64,000 bases of DNA, taken from NCBI RefSeq assembly GCF_954871325.1, contig NC_088778.1:21933120-21997119 (forward strand), given 5' to 3'. Below, in pieces: positions 36,982 to 50,675 of this stretch (its first letter is position 1; every line of letters begins with the position of its first letter). A program made the position numbers and the translations under genes. The stretch comes from Gordionus sp. m RMFG-2023 (taxonomy: Eukaryota > Nematomorpha > Gordioida > Chordodea > Parachordodidae). The notes beneath the pieces were generated by a model. The model worked only from the letters and a program-made list of their open reading frames with translations. It did not search any database and was not told where the DNA came from.

Positions 36982-39900
36982 TCATTGCATAAAATAATCA
37001 TTTTGTTGGTGATCTTGTTGGGATAAAGGACCTTTTTCGAATAATTTGGCTTCTTCTTGCATACTCTCCTTGATTTTTAGAATGGCTGCAGATTCATTCT
37101 GATCCTATAGTTATCAAATATATAAAATAAAGTAAAACTTATAGAAATTTAAATTATCCTATCATGAATTGTGTAACGTAAATTGTAGGTAAATAACCAT
37201 GTTGAATAAAAATAATTCTAAGACCCAAGGTTGACTTGCTTAAAATGTTAAATTTTATATTAATTCATTCAAAAAAAATCTTTATCTCTATATTATTAAA
37301 CGGCTTAATTTTTAAAAATGGCTAATCCAAGATTCAAAAAAAATTTACACAAACCTGCTCATAGATGACAGACAGAGGGTGTAGACATCTGTTAGCAAAA
37401 TCTCTAGGCTACATAATATTTTTTTGGCTAATATTTTAAATTAAAATAGACGAAATCGAACCATTTAACAACACTACTTATCTGCTTAATTTCTCTATAA
37501 CCAAATATATATTAAAAAATGGGATTATATAAGAAATAATTTTTTGGCATGAGCGGATTACAGACCTGATTGCTTGTTCGCATAATAGCAAACAATATAC
37601 AATATGATATATAAACCCAAAGAATGGCATTGCTGACAAATATGATGGCGATTTATTTAAAGGTCGGCCAGAGTTTTGGATTGGTCATTTAAAATATCTA
37701 TATTTTCATTTAATATCGAAGGTTAATTTTTAACATGTTTTTTTCAGTTTAAAAAAACTGCCATTTTTGGGTTTTTGTAAAACGAAGAAAGTTTACATCC
37801 TTTATCCCGAACACATTTTGCTGAGAAGAACCCGACTGAGATGAACATATGGATTGGGGCTTATTCCCGTTATTTCCATTGTTGGCATTATTGTTAACCA
37901 TTAGGTTGTTATTGCTGTTCAGGTTAGGGTTATTATTACTATTATTAGGAGGTGACATCCAATCGTTGGCAGAAGAGGAAGAACCAGGCCCACAACCTTG
38001 TTGAGAACTATTCGAAGGGACGTTTATATTGTGCATTAGGTTGGGACCTCCGCCACCTTTAAAATGTTAAGAGGACAGATTATGATTAGTAATCAATAAA
38101 CATTATAACTTAAAATATGTTAAAAATATTAGCTATGAGATTTTGGTTTCACTTGAATCATTAAAATATTTTTTTAATGAGGGTTCTTTCCCACATTAGT
38201 TCTCAAAGCTAAATTTTCTTTTAATCTTTACCCATTTGATTTAGCTGTATAGGGGAACAATTTTTTTTATCAAATATAAATAACAATATTGTGATATTAA
38301 TTAGAAACGACTTTCATAGTCAGATGAAAATATTGAGAAGAAAAATACACTGAGAATTTTAAATATCTATTACTTAATAACACAATTAAATTAAATAATT
38401 CGTTAGTAAATTATAAAAAATAATAGAAAGAAAAGGTAGTTTAAAAAAAATAAAAACCATTATTAGCGGAGCCGAGATTAGCAGGTGACGTGAGCGAAGG
38501 ATTGTTATCTTGATTGTTGCTGTTGTTAGAGCCATTATTTGATAAATTGGAAAGTTGTTGGATATTTCCTATCATATTAGCAGAGGAATGAATCATGCCA
38601 GGGGACGATTTCATGTTACCTATGTTCCCCATGGGTCCTCCTGCTTTTATAGTATATTATATTAATATTCATCATCTAATTTTTAAAAATATAGTTCGAT
38701 AAAACTTGATCTAAAAATTTCTTTGGTCTTTAGGCATTTATATCTCCTTAATTTCAAATGTAGCCTTCCTCACTAACCCTAATATAAAACACTTATTTTT
38801 ATTTTAGCAGAATAGGGTGAAAAATATTCAGGAAATATCATCATTATGGATTCCCTTTTCAAATATTTCAGCTAAAAATTTAAAAAAAGAGACGATTGTA
38901 GATATACTAAGAACTATTATTATCAAGGTGGTTTTTATTAATTTGCTATTTTAACAAGCTATACCTAAAATAGTTTATGTTAATACCATTGAAACCGTTT
39001 AAATGCGAAGAGTTGAGGGAAAACTACTACTTTTTTTTTCATTTATCCGATATTTAAATAAATTAAAAATATCGCATAAATGCCAATCTTATTTTTAGGT
39101 TTCGCTTGTATTCTATATACAGACAGGCTAGATGAAGGTGCTAGATAATTACATGAAATCGCTAAGTTTAACCTGGGGCGATTCTCAGAACCGCGGAATA
39201 TTGAGAAGGGTTATTAGAAGTGAAAATAGCCTAACCGTAAACCTCGAAAAGGGCCACTAAACCTAGAGGATTCTCATTTCTTTCTTTTTTAATTTATAAA
39301 TAATTGGGCTTTTGATTCCATTTATATAATGCTCATTATGAACAATTAGGAAGTAATTTACTATTATTGCCGGAGTGCATATTAGCCATGGATGGCAATT
39401 GTTGAGAGCCCATCATGTTGGGATGTTGGTCCATTATCATGTTAGGATTATTATTGTTAGGGTTGCCGATGCTGTTTAAATCGTTGGATAAATGATGTGA
39501 CGCATTGTTACCATTGCTAATTATAAATTTTTAATAAATTAGCATTATTATTGAAGAAAAAGTGAGATAATAAATTATACATTCCTAGCATTAGTTAAGG
39601 AAAAGCTAAAAATATAAATCAACCCATTAAGTAAATTGATTATTGACTAACTTATTGATGGGCATAGGTGGTATATTTAAGTTAGATGGCATATTAAGAT
39701 GGAGTGGGGGATGAGATTCCATCATTGCCAGATGCATTTGATGAGGTGGATTATTAGGGTTGTGTTGAGGTTGCTGGTGCATATTGTGATGCGATTGTGG
39801 ATGTTGATTATGGTGATGAATCATAGCATTACCATTGTTTCCGCCCCCGTTCGGGTTCATGTTATGCATACCGGGACCTGGCCCATTAAGGTACTATATG

Positions 39901-42900
39901 TTTGAATTTATAAAAAGATATATAAAATCGAACTCATCTTTTCTTTCCCCATTTAAAGGGATACAAATATTTTCGATTATTAAAGTATAGTCAGATTTTA
40001 AACATTTTTCTATTTTTTTGTTCTTCACACAATAATGGGTTTAAAAAAATATCATCGACTATAAAAATAAACTTGTAAAGGTGGATTCCCCATTGGCATT
40101 GATTTCATCATTGATGGAGGGAAATTCATGTCAGGGGGATTCCCATCTATTAACAGTCAAATAGTAATATAAATTAAATCATAAAATTAAATTATTATAG
40201 TTAGTTAGTTACCTTGTGGGCTAGGCATAAGATTCCCACCTGAACCCTATTTTTATTTTTTTAAACATTGGTAAAAATTATTGATATAAGATTGAACATG
40301 ATTATTTAAAATAGACAATGCTTAATCATTTTAACCAATCTAAATATCACTGATCAAGATCAAAATTATTTAATTTTTGCTTACGTGAAATCCCATTGGC
40401 GAATTTGATGCGGAATAGTTATTAATCTATTTTATTTTTTAAAAGAAAATTGATGTCAATATTTTTAAAATGTTTAATACAAAGTGAATCTTGTCAAATT
40501 TAAGTGAAGTGCATATGTAGATTTTTTCCCCCGGTCATTGGTTACTTTATTTGAATGTATTTGTAATTAGGTATCTACTCTTTTTGGACGAAATAACAGG
40601 AGAAATTTAATATAAGAGCCTTAAGTCGACATAGATTAATAGATAATAAAAATAGGATGGTCCGATAAACATTTTCACCAAAATTATTAGAATCTAATTG
40701 ATTTCTAAAAGGATGTATATGGCAGAGCTCCGAACCCGCGAAATTTTTTAGCTAGGTTTGATTCGGGCTCAAGGCTTGGTTCATTAAAAATAGGCGCGAA
40801 TTCAGAACCATCAACAAATTTTTAAAATGTAAATAAAACAAAATATATTCATACGTTATAATTTTATATTATATTGATTAATGTCGTATTAACACATCTT
40901 TAAAACTGATATCATTGTGAACTATGATTTTTATTTTTTAAAGATTTGATTATACCGGAATTATAGATCTGCTAAACCCAATCCGAAAAGAAACTACATG
41001 AGGAAATTGTGATTTATTTAGGGTTGGATCGAGTCGGAAAGTTTATTTTAATTGGGTGAGGTTTGGAAATATTTTTATCATTTAGAATTTAATCAGTGAT
41101 ATCAAATAATTTCTGATTTAACTATATATTTTTTCAATTAAAAAATTTTAAGTGTAAATATTTTTTTTAATTTTCGAGACTATTATTGGAATTTCATGTT
41201 TGCTTCCTAAGGATTAGGTCGAAATAAATGTCTGATAGTGAATAGTAATCCGGCATGTATTAAGTACCTACCGTGAATATCAGACTATTTTGCTGTGAAG
41301 GTTTGAATTACTCCTTAATTTATATAAATTCTAATGATTTCGTAAATTTAAAAAAAAATGCACAAAAATTCATAGCAAAATTTTTCGAAATTCACCGGGT
41401 TAAGGTACTCATACATGCTGTAGTTTCCGGCAAAATCGGATTTTTAAAAAAAGCCGCCCATTAAAATTTTGTTAAATCCCTAAGATAAAACATAATTCAA
41501 CAATATATATTATATTAAAAATTATCTATTTTTTATATATAATCCATAACGTTTGATAAGTTTTAATTAAAAAAATTAGTATGAACCCTAATTAAGCCCA
41601 AAATTTTCCCAAGAGGGGTTGGGGCTTAATGGAAGTTTGAAAAATCATGTTTAGTTAATGAAAAGTGTCATTTGACACCTATCTTGTCTTGATTCAAAGA
41701 CCTGTCTCTCAGTGTAATGGTATAGTAAAAAGCTAATTATAATGGAAGATTTCTTGGTTAAAATTATAAGATAAGAATTGATTATAAAAATAATTACCGA
41801 TGAGGTATTGTTGTTGTTTTGCCATCTTGGTCCCGAACCATGAGGAGGCATTCTTTCCCTTTTTAAATTTAATTTAAAAAAAGGAATAATATACACAAGT
41901 TTCTAAATCATTTTTAATTTCAAATGAGCATCGAAAATTATAATTTTATCATAAAAGATGTTTCGATTTGCAATTTCAATCAAAAATCTATCTTGAGACT
42001 CAAAAAATTTTTTTGATCTAGTTTATAAAACCCTTGACAAATGGTAGATTATTCACAAAAAAAACAATCTTTTAATCAAATTGTGAAAAGTAAATATAAT
42101 AAATTGGCAAAATCTGGGTAATACTAAAAAGAAAGTCTCACTTTAAATCATTAGGAGTTAGGCCTAATAGTGAAAATTAAACATTTGTATTGTAATAATG
42201 CCCTAGGCAAAATTTTTATGTTTACTATGATAATTCAAAAAGCAATTATTAAATATTAATTGGTTACATTCTCATAGGAGAACAATAGTTTGGTGGAGTC
42301 ATGTGACCCAAAGGTGTCCTAGAGCCTAGTGGAACTCTTGTCATATTATTTGGAGGACTCATTCTAGGTTGCACTGCGGTTTATTATTTTTATTTTAAAT
42401 ATATTTTAAAAAAATTTTTGGCGAAATATTCGCGATATATTAAGACTCGCATCAAAGGTGAAAAAATTTTTCTTTGATAATAGCGTTTAACTCAAGGAAT
42501 TTTCAACTGAAGGATTTTTAATTGGATTAAATATATTTAAAATTAAAAGGTATATCCGAAGTAAAAGTAGGATTAAAAGTTAGAATTATGGGGTAGGGTT
42601 TTATTCAAAGGTTTGGCGATATGGGTTAGAGTATTTAAAATGGTCCTTAATTAAAATTTAATTATTTTTATTTAACTTGTCAAATCTGAGAGGTCATATA
42701 ATTATAGATAGACAAATAGAAATTTAAATAAATCAGCTGTTGCAACGGCACGTTTCTTTGAGTTGGACCATAGTCTTTTATAGAAAATCAAACCAAAAAG
42801 TTCGCCTTTTATAAACAAAATTCACTTTTGATTGTCGAGTCCTAATTATATAATACACTCTAACTAAAGTTTGTTTTTGAAGTCGTCTCTATATGGTAGG

Positions 42901-45900
42901 CCTATTAAAACGAATCGAGTGTTCAATTCGCTTCGAACAGTAAATTATTCGTTTCTATAAAATACGAATAGAGAATTATTCGTTTCTTTCGAATATAAAT
43001 AATTAATTAATAGAATAATTTGACCGAATATTTGATTAATTTAATCAAATATTTGAATAATTTGATCGAATATTCGAATTATTTGTTAGATTCTAATTAA
43101 TAAATTTGTTTGTTTTTTAATAAAACAAAATAGTTGTCATTTCATTTCTATTGATAACCTATCAATCTAATGGGTGACGTAATTACTAAGGCATACATAA
43201 AATGCTTGTGAAAGGATTTTCTTTGTTAATTAATTTGCTGTCATAAATCTCGTGTCTTAGAAATAATAATAAAAACTATTTGCCATAAAAATTATTTGAC
43301 ATTATAAATTAATTAATATGAAAAAAAGAAAGTTAATTTCGCAATAACTTGATTGCATGTTCTTTATTATCAGGTGTTATTATACAGCTAGATTTGGCCG
43401 ATTTTTAAAAACGTCTAACTCAATATTTTAATCAGAAAAATATTATGCAAGTCTGAAGGTTTTGCTCATAGATGGCACACATTATTGAGTTAGCCGTTTT
43501 CAAAAATAGGCTCAAATCGAGCAATTTAATAACATTAATTATCAGATGATCATAATAATATTTTCTATTTAAAATCAGATATACAATAAAAAAATATTAA
43601 AAATTCTCTCAATATATTTTCGTATAAATTATTTTATAATATTTTTTAAAAACAATTAATTCGTATCGAATACAAATAGTAAATTTTATTATTCGTAAGA
43701 ATACGAATAATAAATTATTCGATTAGTATAAACAAATCGAATATGAATAATGCACTATTCGATTCGTTTTTGAATAGGCCTACTATAAGCTGTGGTATCG
43801 CTTAAAGGCATTGAGACTTTGTTATTAAAATGTAAAAAATGTTTGCCAACTATAAAATAACAAGCAATAAAAGATGATAAGTACTTTGTCTCGGGTCAAT
43901 GTTGTTCATTAGAGGGTGACCCACGACTGAATTTGGTGGATGCTAATAAAAAAATAAGGATAATACGATATCATTCATCGTTTTTTATATAGATGTAAAA
44001 TTGAAAATAGCATTATATTTATAGTAAGAATTTTTACGTTGAATTCATTAGATGGCATTCTTAGGGGTAAACCACGACCACCCGCGTAACGAGGGGACAT
44101 GTAGTTCTGACAATTAAAAATATTTTATATTTTAAATATTATCAATTTTTAAAAAAATAACTTGATTTTGTGACATAATTTGATTTGGACCCATTGGTGG
44201 ACCTTGTGGATTCAAAGGCGAAGGTTGTGATGACGAATGATGAGGCGGAGATGGCCTAAGAGACGAATTCTTATTAAAGAAAACAAGATTCAACATTCAA
44301 TTTTAGTGAATATAGTAAACGTCTATAAATTGATTAGCTTAGCATGATTATTATGATTGATTAGCTTAGCTAGAGCGTGAACGAAGAAAGATAAGGTAAC
44401 AGATGCGCGATATTATGTAAATTATCGTATGTTAGGTTCAAATAAATAAGGTGACAGGATCTAAACTAAATTTTTAATCTCATTCTCGTTTCAGGATACT
44501 TAAATTTATCATTCTACAAAAGCAATCCTATAAATAAAAATGAAAACTGACTCAGCCGGTAAACATGGCATATGCTTTAAAGAGATCCCTTATCACCGAA
44601 TTTTACCATTTTGATCGAAAACAAGTAGAAGGGCCTATCTTAAGCATCATTCATGACATACTTTAATAAACACAAATTATGATTATTTTTTAAACAAGAA
44701 CACGGATATGTAGTATATATGTTAACGTCAATGTGTTCTTTTTACAACTTTAAAACATTTTTTGAGCGCGTTTTTTAAATTTAAAAATCGGATTTTACCG
44801 GAAATATATTTTATCATGGTTGGAATACCTATCTTATGAATTGTAGACAATTTTTCTGTAAATTGAGTCATTTATAATTTATATGAAAAATTTTATATAA
44901 ATTATATTAAGTTTAAGTTCATGGAAAAATTGTCTGATATTCATAGGGTAAGTATTCCAAACATGACGGCATACATTTCCGGTAAAATCAGATTTTTAAA
45001 TTTTTAAAAGGCGCTCAAATAATGATTTAAAGTTGAAAAAATAACACATTGCCGGAAAAAAACACATTGATGCTAACATTATAAAACTTTTTTTTTTAAA
45101 AAAAGTATATTATTTTTTTTTTCATAATCTTTTCCTCTTAAAAAAATTCACTTTTTATTTTAATTTTTTTTTCAAATTTTCAAAAAAAATTTTACATGAA
45201 AAATAATCGATAATATATAACTAGCCAAAGAGCATTGTTATAATAGCAGCCTATGTAGTAAACATGAAAACAACGAGGGATAAAAATTGGCCGAATAGAT
45301 GTGCTATAATTACAAACTAACGTATTTTTTAAAAAAAACTGGGAACCAATCACATCACCGATAAACTAACGTTAATTAATTGAGTTGAGCATCCCTTAAT
45401 TAGATTCTCGAAAAATTGACATTTTTTTTGACCCGCGAGCCTTATAAATTATCCACCCAGGCCCGACTTTATAATATAATCAAAATTATAAATAAAATAC
45501 TATATATATGTATTAAGCAAAAAAATATTTTTTTTCATAATTTTTTGGCGAAATTCGTTTAGGTTTGGAAGATTGTATTCATGATTTCGCCCGTCAGTAT
45601 TTACTATTGAATGATGGAACTAATTTACTCTATAGGAAAAATAAAATTAATAGATTTGCTCTAACGTGGTCCTCTGACATTTCTGGCATTGAGTTACTAT
45701 CTCTTACTCAAATTACATACTAAATATAAATATCCTTTTTATATTTTTGTCATGAGAGGGGGGGGGAGGGTGTCTAGGAGTCATTGGTTTATTAGGAAAG
45801 CTACCCTTTTTGGTATCAAGCTGTGCAAATATTTTATAGATTACGGCAAGCTCGGTCCTGAAAGATTCTATCTTAACATTCATTTTTATTTCTTCTTAAA

Positions 45901-48900
45901 CCAGAAATCACCCGTTTTGGTACATGCCCATCCCAGGTATCGCCTTTTATATGGGGATTATGGGAAATTTACTAATATAATAAAATTCTAAGTAATTATG
46001 TCATTTATTATATTCTATAAATTTTTATCAAAATATTTAATATTACGCCAGGGATGCGAAGGTTCTATTTAGATTCAAATAAAAATAACGGTTTATGGCT
46101 CAGGTTTGATCCTAAAAAAATCATATGGTTCTGTTTATGCCTTTGTGAACCAGTTTGAACCTTTTCGCATACAAGTTTATTAGATTATGCATGTTATTTT
46201 TTTAAATTTTGTCATTATTCCATTGAGCTGTATATAATAAATATACTTTTTTATTTTCTAAATTCTCTGTCAAATTATACCTATAAGGAGAAAGAAAAAT
46301 TCTATGGTTGAGAACATTTCTATATACTAACTTGAGCAAATTGATTATTGATCTTCTTTAAAGGAGTTAGAATATCAAAAGGTTCAAGCAGGTTCACAAA
46401 CCTTTTTATAGTTTTAATGCACGCTTCCAAATTATGTGTTTAAATATTTACATTGACAAATCAAACAATTGAAAGAATTGCTACTAAATAATATTACTCG
46501 TTATCAAACTTTCAGCTAATATGATTATTTAAAGAAAAATTTAGAGATTACTTAAAAAAATTGTCTAATTAGCCCCCTGCTCTCTAATAGGTATAAACTG
46601 TATAGAATACATAATTGGTGGTCCTAAATGACCAAATTGTTCCCAGTAATTTTTACAACCCTTTCCAAAAATAATTTAATATATTTTATTATTGACAAAA
46701 TAGATAGGTTTTGGTTAAAAAAAATTAATTATAAAAATATGCAATAAAAACCCAAGCGTAACGCAAATATTTTTCATGTTATTACTTCTTTTCTTGATAC
46801 TTAATAATTTTTAAATTAAATATAATTTTTATTTATATTATAATTCTAATAAATATTATATTAATAAAATATTAAATTATCGATATATTTTTATATTACA
46901 CATAATCAATGAGGTCATAATTTGATAGATTTATTTTTATAAGTATACCCATATTCAATATCGGAGCAAAACTTACCTAATTTGAGTGAATTAAGTCAAC
47001 CAGATGGGAACACACTCGTGTGAATACTCATTTTTATCCAAAAACCGTAAAGTATTGTTATTAAAGGATCAGAAATTCAGGTAAAAGTGAAAAACGACAA
47101 AAATTTAAGATTTCTTGGAACTGGAGATTAGAAGAGTAAAATTCGAGATCGTTTTATTAATACTTTTATAACGATAAATCTCTAGGGGGGGAGGGCATAA
47201 ATTCAAAGCGTGACAACGTAAATGATAAAATTACTGAGACTTGATATAAACTAATATACTTTGAAGCATCGCAGGACCCTCAAAACCCCACAAACCAATG
47301 ACGCTGACCCCTCTCCCTCCAATTATGTTGAAGCAATCTCCCTCTTTAGAGGACTCTATTGTAAATTATAACTGGAACCAGAAATGCGTAGGGAGTATCA
47401 TAAAGTGGATTATAAAAAGTTATACTGTATTTTATTAATAATTATTCCATTTTTTAAGAATATATGTAAATATTGTTATGTAAATCCCGAATAAAAATAG
47501 AATAATTTTTTATAAAATATTATTCACTTAAAATCAATAAATTATTTGTTTTATCATTCATTACATCCTCCCTTATTTTTCCTCTTTTTTCAATTTTATT
47601 TTTTATTATTATCGATTTTTGCAGAAAATTTTAATTTTTTAATATTAATTTATATATATTTTTTTTTGATAAAATTGTCGCAAAAAACTAGTTTAAAAAA
47701 AATATATATAGAAGAAAAAAGGACAAATTTTGACAAAAAAAATTAATATAATATTTTAAAGTAAGCCTTCGAAAATAAACACAGCGAATCGGTTTATTTT
47801 TGATCTCATTGTCGACATGAATGGCCAATCACCTTTACCTCTTCAGAGATGTTTTATATATAAAAGACCCAAAAGGAATCTTATAAAATTAAGTAAATAC
47901 CGCTCCAACAAAAAACGAATAAGTTTTACTATTAACTAACATAAATTGACAAGGTGTATGAACTATATTCGAAATGTGCATGCCAGACCTGGGTGCGTTA
48001 TTCATCATCACGCTTAAAAAAAAATAATTTGAGAGGTAATCCTGCCCAGCAGGGTTCAGCTATAGATATCAAGGTGCGAAAGGTATAAAAAAAGAAACAT
48101 CTAAGTAAGATATCTCTAAAAAAATTACGAATTTTATTCATTGATATTATTTTAAAAAATTGCAAATAAATCATTAGTTATATATTTAGATAAAAATGAT
48201 TATTAATTTTTTTTAAAACTTTTTCCGAAAAATAAAATCGATATCAATATAATTTTAGTGGGTAATTTTATTATGATTTATAATATTTTATAAAATAAAT
48301 ACAAGTAAAGATTGTCTAATTTGAGCCACGGGGGAGAGGACCCTAAAAATTATACGGATATTTAAATCAAAAAAGCGTTTCGATTAAAAAAAATTAATTA
48401 ATTTTTAAAAAAATTTCAGTCCGGAGATAAGGTAGTCAACTTAAACAGGTTGTTGTTAATACAAATAATAAATTGCTCAAATTAGATAGGTTATTGTTGA
48501 TGATATATTTTTAAGAATTTTTATTATATCGTTTAATAGAAAAAAATATAATAAAATTTTACTACACATAATATTATATCGTTGGCTTATTAAATCAATA
48601 TTAGTGTTCATAAAAGATGAGGCTAAAATAACTGCTTGTCTCGTGGATGTAGAATCATTTGAAAGAAAAAAATGGTCAATTTTTATTTATTTATTATAAT
48701 ATATTCGGATGATGTTAAAATCAATAATGAAAATTATAAGTATTATTCACTATTTCCAAAAAAATTTAATCATCTCCATCTTTCTATATCTTTTCTACCC
48801 AATAATGAGTTTTTAAAACAACCCATAATTAACTTCTCCGTCTTTGTAAAATGACCATAGTTATAAACTGATTATTGTGAGCACATTTACTGACAATGTG

Positions 48901-50675
48901 ATCAATAAACTTATACTTGATATGGATATTTCAATGCAATATATAATAATTGTTAAAAACATTCATTTAATGCTTCGATAAAATAAGAAAATTACAAATT
49001 TTATGTGTACAAGATGTCTTTTATTTGAGATAAAAATATTACCGGAAAAAAGGCGGGAGGCATAGGTCCTGATGGCCCTAAGTCATTGTGCGCTATCGGG
49101 CCTAATGGACTAGGAGTGTTAGGGTTCTAATAAAAAAAATATATTGATACAAACTATATAAAAAATTTCACTTATAGTGACTTGATAATATGATCACTCG
49201 ATATAGATTATATGTTCTAGAGCCCTGCACGGATTAAACTCGTGTCGGTCGGATCTTAAAACTTGTATCAGACCGAAGGAAATCGGATCGGCCGAGCAAA
49301 AATTTAATTTTTCCTTGGATCAAATCGAACCTGAAAAAATAGGATCGATACAGGGCTAATGTCAACTATGAACATGACTTTCAACAAAAAAGACTAAATG
49401 AACCACCTTTGAAGTTATACATAAACCAGCTTTCACATTGAACATTTTTTTTAAATCATGAAATGATGAATTAAAATATTTTATTACGTGTGTAATGCCG
49501 TTGATAGGGTAGCCAGAATTTACGAAACCCTAAATGTATAAGAATTTTAAAAATAATATATGCTCTATTATATGAAATATTGAAGTATTTTGAGGCTAAA
49601 TATAATATATATAGTAAGTGTTGTAAATATACGTAATCGTGGAAAGCTTTAGCTTCGCTACTATGTTCGCATGATTCTCTTCTTTCTGGAGCAGCGCAAT
49701 ACAAATCCCAAAATACGCTTTATAAGTTGAATAGGGTATATCGAAATAAAAATTTCATAATTATATAAAAGTAGCAAATTTCTGTTAAAAGATAAGAGAG
49801 CACGGTTCTATGAACTTTATATGATCAATTAGTTAATTATGATGATATTAGAGTTCACTATAACTAAATTTTCTATTTTTCTTTCTGTCATAACTTTAAT
49901 ATTATACAATTTGGATTTTTAAGAACCTTAATCCAGATTCGTGAGTTTATAAAGATGAATATAAGATATTTTATATAAAGTAAGTTAAACTTACCACCAC
50001 CAAGAGTGCAGGAACCCTGGAGGTTCGCCCAAAGTGATATTTTTTTCCCAGCGAATCTAAATGAAAATATATTTATAAATTTATTGATTTACCCAGATTT
50101 GAAAAAATATAAAATATGTTTAATAATCCAAGGTTTCTTTTTCAGTAGAGATCATCTGCAAATCCCGAATATTTTAAAACGTGCCGGGTCCGTAAATTTT
50201 TAAATAATCGTTCAATTTGTAAAATAAATAAATTCTTGCGGAATCAAGACGCCAATTTTTTATTTGTAGATTATTTTATTACAAATTAAGAGAATGTTAA
50301 ATTTTTCTCTATTTAAATAAATTCGGGAAGGGAGGACAAATAATTTTTATCTCGGATAGGACTTTTTGGGACAAATAGAACAAAATTCGTTTGGGATCGT
50401 GCCGTATCGGAATAAATTTTATAAAAATTTCTTTGGCCTGAGCTCAAAAAATTAAGCCCGATGAAGAGCACTAATTCTTAGACCCTCTAATTCGATAAAA
50501 AAACTGAACTATAAAGTGATCATGCCAATAAATAAAATAATTATCGTTATTTAAAAACTGGATTGATGGGAAAATATGTATTTATAATTATATATTTTTA
50601 ACTTCGGAAAGGAATGTTTGAGCTGCTTTCTGGGCGCCAACATGCAATAAATATTCGTAAACGTATAGAGCCAAT
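36982..50675 (-). CDS. SSBP/SSDP, LDB1-binding single-stranded DNA-binding protein, 5' exon not found
   Basis: Nuclear cofactor of the LDB1-LIM transcription complexes (SSBP2/3/4 family). Minus-strand exons: 50603-50675, 49995-50056, 49633-49717, 49043-49126, 44162-44269, 44038-44106, 43885-43942, 42268-42373, 41798-41852 (or 41858), 40385-40426, 40213-40246, 40073-40146, 39652-39893, 39362-39516, 38458-38640, 37797-38056, 36982-37104 (stop). Phases agree; about 604 codons without the first exon (human SSBP3: 388). Seen: LisH/LUFS domain [60 protein letters not shown], then [32 protein letters not shown], then long Asn/His/Met-rich low complexity. The C-terminus is not like the vertebrate FLHSF end: the last exon codes for a charged, helix-prone [20 protein letters not shown]. 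Exon 50603-50675 needs a preceding exon ending in AA; none was recognised up to 64000. Confidence 0.95.
37293..37490. repeat. CAGTGTTGTTAAA-family MITE copy in the last SSBP intron
   Basis: Its right end is CCATTTAACAACACTAC; the left end is decayed (ATTATTAAACGGCTTAATTT). Its centre, GCTCATAGATGACAGACAG ... GCAAAATCTCTAGGCT, matches the centres of the copies at 25187, 43388, 58774 and 62806. Confidence 0.6.
40427..41797 (-). other. SSBP intron, mostly featureless
   Basis: 1.4 kb. It contains a short GAACCCGCGAAATTT..GATTCGGGCTC patch (about 40725-40800) like other degenerate CCCG-rich patches in the window. Around 41380-41460 there is a stretch (TTTCCGGCAAAATCGGAT) resembling one arm of the 44719-45079 element. 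Confidence 0.4.
42897..43782. mobile_element. 886-bp TAGGCCTATTC element with a nested MITE
   Basis: The termini are TAGGCCTATTAAAACGAATC and GATTCGTTTTTGAATAGGCC, so they form an inverted pair of about 25 bp. Both subterminal zones are ATTCG-rich. At about 43388-43545 it encloses a CAGTGTTGTTAAA-family copy, whose own arms (GGCCGATTTTTAAAAACG and GCCGTTTTCAAAAATAGGC) pair. It lies wholly inside the SSBP intron between 42374 and 43884. No ORF. Confidence 0.7.
43388..43545. mobile_element. nested CAGTGTTGTTAAA-family MITE
   Basis: About 158 bp with inverted arms and the family centre TTTTGCTCATAGATGGCACA. The terminal dozen bases are eroded (CAATTTAATAACATTA on the right). It sits inside the larger inverted-repeat element. 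Confidence 0.55.
44270..49042 (-). other. longest SSBP intron, repeat-bearing
   Basis: 4.8 kb between coding exons 4 and 5 as numbered from the 5' side. It contains the inverted-repeat element at 44719-45079, a G-run near 45760, and a 100-codon plus-strand ORF at 45689-45991 that I do not recognise and regard as chance. The remaining sequence is AT-rich without an identifiable gene. Confidence 0.5.
44719..45079. mobile_element. 361-bp element with about 150-bp inverted arms
   Basis: The outer ends ATGTTAACGTCAATGTG and CACATTGATGCTAACAT are inverse copies. The arms continue inward through ACAACTTTAAA/TTTAAAGTTG, GAGCGCG/GGCGCTC, TACCGGAAATAT/ACATTTCCGGTA and ATGGTTGGAATACC/GTATTCCAAACATG, up to CAGACAATTTTT-like words at the centre. 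It is related to the copy at 18352-18663. No ORF. Confidence 0.75.

Noticed and set aside
45689-45991. 100-codon ORF in the large SSBP intron
   Set aside because: No recognisable family; it contains a G-run and lies antisense to a well-supported gene.
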